NCBI RefSeq assembly: GCF_010093815.1 | Contig: NW_022985556.1 | Coordinates: 566,941-630,940 of the forward strand | Direction: 5' to 3' | DNA: 64,000 nt | From: Pseudovirgaria hyperparasitica | Taxonomy: Eukaryota > Ascomycota > Dothideomycetes > Acrospermales > Acrospermaceae | Shown: positions 58,850 through 64,000 of the stretch, one piece after another | How positions within the stretch are numbered: the stretch's first letter is position 1 | How the letters are laid out: each line of letters opens with the position of its first letter | The notes under the pieces: model-generated | Seen by the model: the letters and a program-made list of their open reading frames with translations, nothing else | The model's database searches: none | What the model was told of the DNA's origin: nothing | Position numbers and translations under genes: made by a program

Positions 58850-61800
58850 GGGTACCTTTTTTTAGGTTCTTAGTCCTATGTTTTTCTCGTGTATAATGGT
58901 CCGTGTTAGTCCATTCTAGACTCTTCTATGTTATTCTATTATAGTATATCGCGTCGCGTTCCTAAAATAGTTGTTTACGCTTTCTTCGTGTCTAGTAACC
59001 GTATAATACTTAAATTATAGGGCTACTATATAGAGTTTTCCTAGTGCGCGTCTAGATTTCCTAGTTTAGTACTTCGTTCTCTACGGTATCCTTCTTCTTT
59101 TTACGACGACCGCGACGTCGCTATACTTATATTAATAATACGCTATTCTATATCTTTTACTTATACGTAGCTATTATAGAACTTAAGATGTATACCACTG
59201 GTTCCTAGGTATTCTTATTCTTAGTGTAGTCCTTCTAACGGATTCTATATTTCTAAATACCGTCTTTATTAATTCTATGTTTAATAATATGGTCTACTTC
59301 GAACACGTCTAGTCTATCTTAGGGTATAATAGAGTGTAACTATACGTTCGTGCGGCCATACACGTTAGGTCGAAATCTTTTAAGTAGTAAGACGTGGAAT
59401 ACCTTATGGATTCTTATATTACTTTCTAAGTCGAGCTCATAGGCTCTTATACTAATGCGACGTTTGATTCGGAAGGGACTAGCCATTTTATAATCGAGCT
59501 TCTTGTTTACTCGTGATGTTCGTATATTGTGGACATTAAGAAGGACCTTATCGCCCTCCTCATACGTCTAATCCTTAGTTAACCTATTATAGTACTTTAT
59601 ATATAAGTCGTTTACTTATTAGATTATAGCGCGATAGTTACGTGCGGTTTTAAAGATTTTAATCGCTAATTCCTAAGCGTGGACGTTCACGTCTATTATT
59701 TAATTAAATTAGACCGTCTAAGGCTTAAAACCTATCCTTAGACTACGTCCAAGGTTCACCTAGAAAGGTATAATACCTATCATACTATAACGACTATTAT
59801 TATATATGAACTCTACTATACTTAGTAGGGAGGCCTAGTCGTCCTACTCGAAATTATAGAATACGCGTAGGTAGGCCTCGAGCGTCTAGTTCTATCGCTC
59901 TATCTAGCTATCCGTCTAAGGATGAAATACTATAGATATATTCCTATTTATACTTACTATTTCGTAGAATAACGTCTAGAATTTAGACGTGAAGGTACTT
60001 CCTCGGTCTATAACGATCCTTTTTAGTATACTATGGACCTTAATAATCTTATTCTAGAATACCTATGCTAGTTCTTTGGATGTAATCGTCTTCTATACCG
60101 GGATATACCTAGATATCTTTATAAGTCTATCCACGATAATAAGAATAGAATTATAACTTATCCTAAGTATCTTACTTAGAGGTAAGTTAACTATAAAGTC
60201 TATAGTAACGTCTTCCTATATAAAGAGGGGGGCTGAAAGAGGCTGTAAATTCCTATATGGCTTGTGCCTAGGGGCCTTCGTTCTTTGATAAATCGGATAA
60301 GTAGCTATCTATTCTTCGATATACTTAGGTATATCTTCCTAAAAATAGTACTAATAAATTAAGCTTAGGGTACGTATATATCTAAAGTGTCCTACTAGGT
60401 TAGCGTTATAGTATCGGCTAACTATATTAAATCGCGCGTTATCTATCGGTATATAGTACTTTCTATTATAGTAAAGTAAGCCGTCTACGAAGGTCTACTT
60501 ATAGTCTACTTTAGTCTATAATAATCTATCTTACTATATTTTACGTAACTTTAAAACTATCGGGTCTATCTTCTATAGATCCACGATTAACTAGGTGAGG
60601 TTAATTAGATATTCACGCCGGGTATTATCGCCCTTCCCGATAGCGCTAATAAACGGCCTACTAGGGACTTCGGTACCGCGTCTTTAGTTACCGGCTTCGG
60701 TCTTAGAGATTCGATTACTGGTATCGACGTTAGTATCTCGCTAATCGCCTAATAACTTAAAATCTAACCTCGTCCTTAAGAGTTGGGCCTATAGCTACTC
60801 TAGGACCCTATAGCTACTATAATCCTAGGCGCTTTCTTTATAGTTAGGTCTTCTTAATATTCTATTAGCTAGGTTTATACTTCTAGGTTAATAGTAGATT
60901 ATAAAGTAAAAGTTTATAAGCTACTTAGCCTATCGGACCTATTAATAGTTTAAAACTATTATACTTATAAACCCCTTTAAGTTATAGTAATTAGTTAGTA
61001 ACTCGACGTTATATATGGTACCTTTAAGATAATATCACCACTATTTAAACGACTCTACTATTACTAGTAGCTCTTGGTTATAGATAGTATATCTAGTCTT
61101 AACATCAACTATTTTGCGTGAGAAGAACGTAACTAGATACTATTAGACCTTTTTAGACTTAGTTAGTCTAGGCTAGGAGAGAATGCCTAAGATTATAAAT
61201 CCTAACGCGTCGGTTTCGACGTGGATAGGTTTAGTCGGGTTAAAGTACACTAGTAATAGGGTAGTTATAAATGCCTCTTTGATTTTCTCGAAGGAGGCCC
61301 TTTCGCCTTCTAATAATTCTATAGACTATAATTTAATATTATACTGTTTCTATCTACCACGGACCGTAATAGATGAATCTATAGTAGTAGTACGCGCGTT
61401 AAGCGGTGCTACTAGCCGGGAGAAATACTTAATAAATTTTTAGTAGTAATTAGTGAATCCGATAAAGACACGTATATCTCGAACTAATTTTAGTTTAGAC
61501 TAGTCTACGATAGTAGCGACTCTATCCCTTTCTATAGTTATATCTTAATTAGTAATAATAAAGCTAAGGAAGTTAATATGGTCCTAGTGGAACTCGCATT
61601 TAGATAGCTTAATATATAGCTTATATTTTTCTAGCCTATCTAGGACTACGCGTACGTGCTAGATGTATTCTTCTTTATTATTAGAGAAGATAAGAATGTT
61701 ATTAAGGTATATAATGCACGTCGTGTCGAGTAGGCCTACTAGCGTGTTATTAATATACGCTTAGAAGGTTCCTAGCGCGTTAGTTAGTCTAAAAGGGACC

Positions 61801-64000
61801 ACTATATACTCGAAGTGTCTATAACGGGTTCTAAACGCCGTTTTCTACTTATCGCCCTTCTTAATACGTAGGCGGTAGTAGACGTCGCGTAGATCGAGCT
61901 TAGTAAAGATCTTCGCGCGCCCTAGTCTATTAATAGACTTAGAGATAAGAGGTAGTAGGTAATAATTCTTTTATATAATATTATTTAGGCTACGGTAGTC
62001 GATATATAGACGGAGACTCCTATTCTTCTTCTTTATAAAGAGGATTAGAGCTCCGGCTAGGGATATACTAGGCCTAATCTATCCTCGCGTAAGGTTCTTT
62101 TCGATATATTCTCGGAGGACCTATAGCTCGGGTTCTAATAGAGGGTAGATAGGTCCGTGTAGGGGTTATTAACCGTCTTTAAGGTTAATAGTAAGGTCGG
62201 TAGGTTAGTATTAAGGTAATTTAGACGAGTCGATTACTAACGCGATATATTAGTATATTTTATACTAATATAGTAGGTTTTCGTCTACTTTAATACTAAG
62301 CTCTCTATTTTAAGTAAGTAAGAGGACGTAGATAGCGGAGATTACCTTTTCGTAGTCCTTCTAGAATTATTCATTATCGACTAGCTATACTAGGTTCTAT
62401 TATAGTGGGTACATGCGCTAGCTAGCTGTTTTCTAGATAAAGTCTAGTTTCGGGTTATATTTTTCGAGCTATAGTATACCGAGGATTATATTAAAGGGAC
62501 TGTCTACTACGATGAAGGTTAAGTAGTAGGGTTTCTACTTCCCCCCGCTATCCTAGATGCCGTATTTAATAGTATAGATACCCTACGATTTAATAGGACT
62601 ATTAATACTATAGAAGGTAGCACCTATTAGTACTTAAATATCGACGTTAAGTTCTCGTGCTCGTTAAGTCGATATAACGTTAGTAGCTAAACCGCTATTA
62701 AGTATTACGGTCTAATATTATCCACGAGAGACCTCGATAGGCCTAGCCTATAGTTTAATATACTAGTTAGCTAGTTATCCCTCTATTTTAGTTGCGTCTA
62801 TAAGTCGCGAGGGTTCCTTATAGGTAGTTAGTTTTTTATATTATATACCGGGTAGTTAGGCGCGATGTATCCTAGCTACTAGCACTTATAGCATGTAACT
62901 AACTTAGTATCTATATTAGTATTTAGTGGTTTCCCTAAGCGGTACTCGGGTACTATATAGCCTATCCTACTATAGGTGTAGTAGGTGACTTTAGATCGTT
63001 TATATAAGTCGTTTCTCGTGTCTTAATATATTAACTAGTGGAAAGATCCGCGGTACGGGCCTCGTCTTCTCGAGTTCATGGAGTAGTAGCGCCCACGAGA
63101 TGTTCCGCGCGATCTATTACTAAACTAGTCCTCTTTAGACGATTTTATATTAGATTAGATTAATGGGGATAGTCGTGCGCCTATATAACGTTGGTTATTT
63201 ATTATATGCTAATGTCGTTCTACGAGATTCGCGAGTGCCTAAAGGTTAATAGAGATAGATATTATAAGGTCGATGCGTTTCTTTACGCTCGGGTTAAGAG
63301 ACCTTTTAAAGTCGTCGTATTATTAAACCATGCGATCTTCCTTAGCTTCTCTCTAAAGAGGTCGGAGGTATTTAAGGAGTTATAATAGGGATTATCTCTC
63401 TCGCTATTAAGTCTTAAAGATATAGCTCTAAGCCTATTCGCGTCGCTCGGCTCTATCGCCGAAGTATTAAAGAAGGAATTCGGTAAACATGTCCTAGTTA
63501 TACGCATCCTTAGGGTGTTTAATTTAATATGCTATCTAACGTTTAGATGGTATTAGGTCTAGGTAGTTCTATACGAACCTAATCTTATTACTATCATTCG
63601 TGAATAGGTAGAAGAATCGGCTATACTAGTAAGCCTATTCATGAAAGCTTCTCCTGGTTTTACCGTTAAAGTAAGGTAGTTTCTTAGGCTAAGGTAACTA
63701 GGATAGTAATAGACTTAGTTAGACTATTTCGGCTTAAGTTAATCTATATTAGTATAGATTAGTTATTACTAGTACTAAAGCGCGTAGTGCGGCTTCGAGT
63801 CTAGCGGTTCGTCCTCGCGCTTTATTAAGTTTATAAAGTTACTACTTAAGCTAAGCCTAACGCTACCTCTCCGCGTATAGCTTAGTATATATATTATTAT
63901 AAGGCGTGGTTAACGTTAGTTAGTTCTAACGAATTAATTTATTAACGTTAATAGGGTGTGGTCTTATAGTAAGAATGGGTCTAGTATGGTATGAACTAGA
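58850..64000 (-). pseudogene. gag-pol of Gy1-E (fossil, 5' end off window)
   Basis: The minus strand carries chromodomain, integrase, RNase H, RT, protease and zinc-knuckle parts in Ty3/gypsy order. Spacing equals that in B and C. The gag start should lie about 210 bp past the right edge. It is a broken fossil with many RIP stops. Confidence 0.86.

Larger units (their letters stand above)
56447..64000 (-). mobile_element. Gy1-E, Ty3/gypsy chromodomain LTR retrotransposon (cut by right edge)
   Basis: This starts with its 3' LTR (56447-56684) inside the LINE3 palindrome. Parts are an antisense coding-like region (about 57170-58500, plus), minisatellite (about 58472-58545), inverted repeat (58762-58811), chromodomain (about 59220-59310), integrase (about 59500-60500), RNase H, RT (about 62130-61650), protease (about 62690), zinc knuckles (about 62960-62860) and most of gag. 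By comparison with B, C and D, about 490 bp (gag start and 5' LTR) lie past the window, with an expected end near 64488. It is broken with many RIP stops. Confidence 0.92.

Noticed and set aside
1-64000. Host genes, tRNA, rRNA, CRISPR, DNA transposon terminal repeats
   Set aside because: Looked for and not found. All but about 68 bp is explained by the two LTR families and the LINEs.

Overview
The window is a gene-free, transposon-only block. Its base composition is that of a filamentous ascomycete (Pezizomycotina) hit by repeat-induced point mutation (RIP). CA and TG dinucleotides are strongly depleted and TA is in excess, while CG is kept. Almost every broken codon is a CAA/CAG or TGG turned into a stop. 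I see no host gene, rRNA, tRNA or CRISPR array. The likely setting is AT-rich heterochromatin (pericentromeric, subtelomeric or an AT isochore); the species cannot be told from this.

The 64 kb resolves into ten nested elements, most with readable target-site duplications (TSDs). Family Gy1 is a chromodomain-type Ty3/gypsy LTR retrotransposon with 238-bp LTRs and is present as copies B, C, D and E. Family Gy2 is a second chromodomain Ty3/gypsy with 228-bp LTRs and is present as copies F, G and H. A Tad1-like LINE with a (TTA)n tail is present as LINE1, LINE2 and the related LINE3.

Layout, left to right. Gy1-C (minus) enters from the left edge at 1-1115 and resumes at 8828-13903. Gy1-B (minus, 1116-8827, TSD TTATA) lies inside it. 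Gy2-H (plus, the oldest layer) appears in pieces at 13904-14762, 20071-20500, 27887-29789 and 42493-43255. H carries C (TSD ATAAC, one side visible), LINE1 (plus, 14763-20070), Gy2-G (minus, 20501-27886, TSD TAAAG) and LINE2 (minus, 29790-42492, 14-bp TSD). LINE2 in turn holds Gy2-F (minus, 33381-40766, TSD ATAGG). A short unassigned spacer (43256-43323) is followed by LINE3 (plus), which holds Gy1-D (plus, 43842-51924, TSD GACCC) and Gy1-E (minus, from 56447 to past the right edge).

The nesting gives a relative clock. H is oldest and most mutated. LINE1, LINE2, C and G entered H. B entered C, and F entered LINE2. D and E entered LINE3. F and G have exactly the same length (7386 bp), the 5' 5076 bp of B, C and D are the same length, and the LINEs keep identical internal spacings. 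Decay here is therefore almost purely by point mutation.

Four structures stand out. (1) Both LTR families carry, between the chromodomain and the 3' LTR, coding-like sequence on the strand opposite to pol. (2) Gy1 has a conserved 50-bp inverted repeat where sense pol and this antisense region converge. (3) The LINE has the same 31-bp near-perfect palindrome 2 nt before the ORF1 start and again at the ORF2 stop. (4) A GCTCTATG-type minisatellite near one end of the Gy1 antisense region differs in length between copies.
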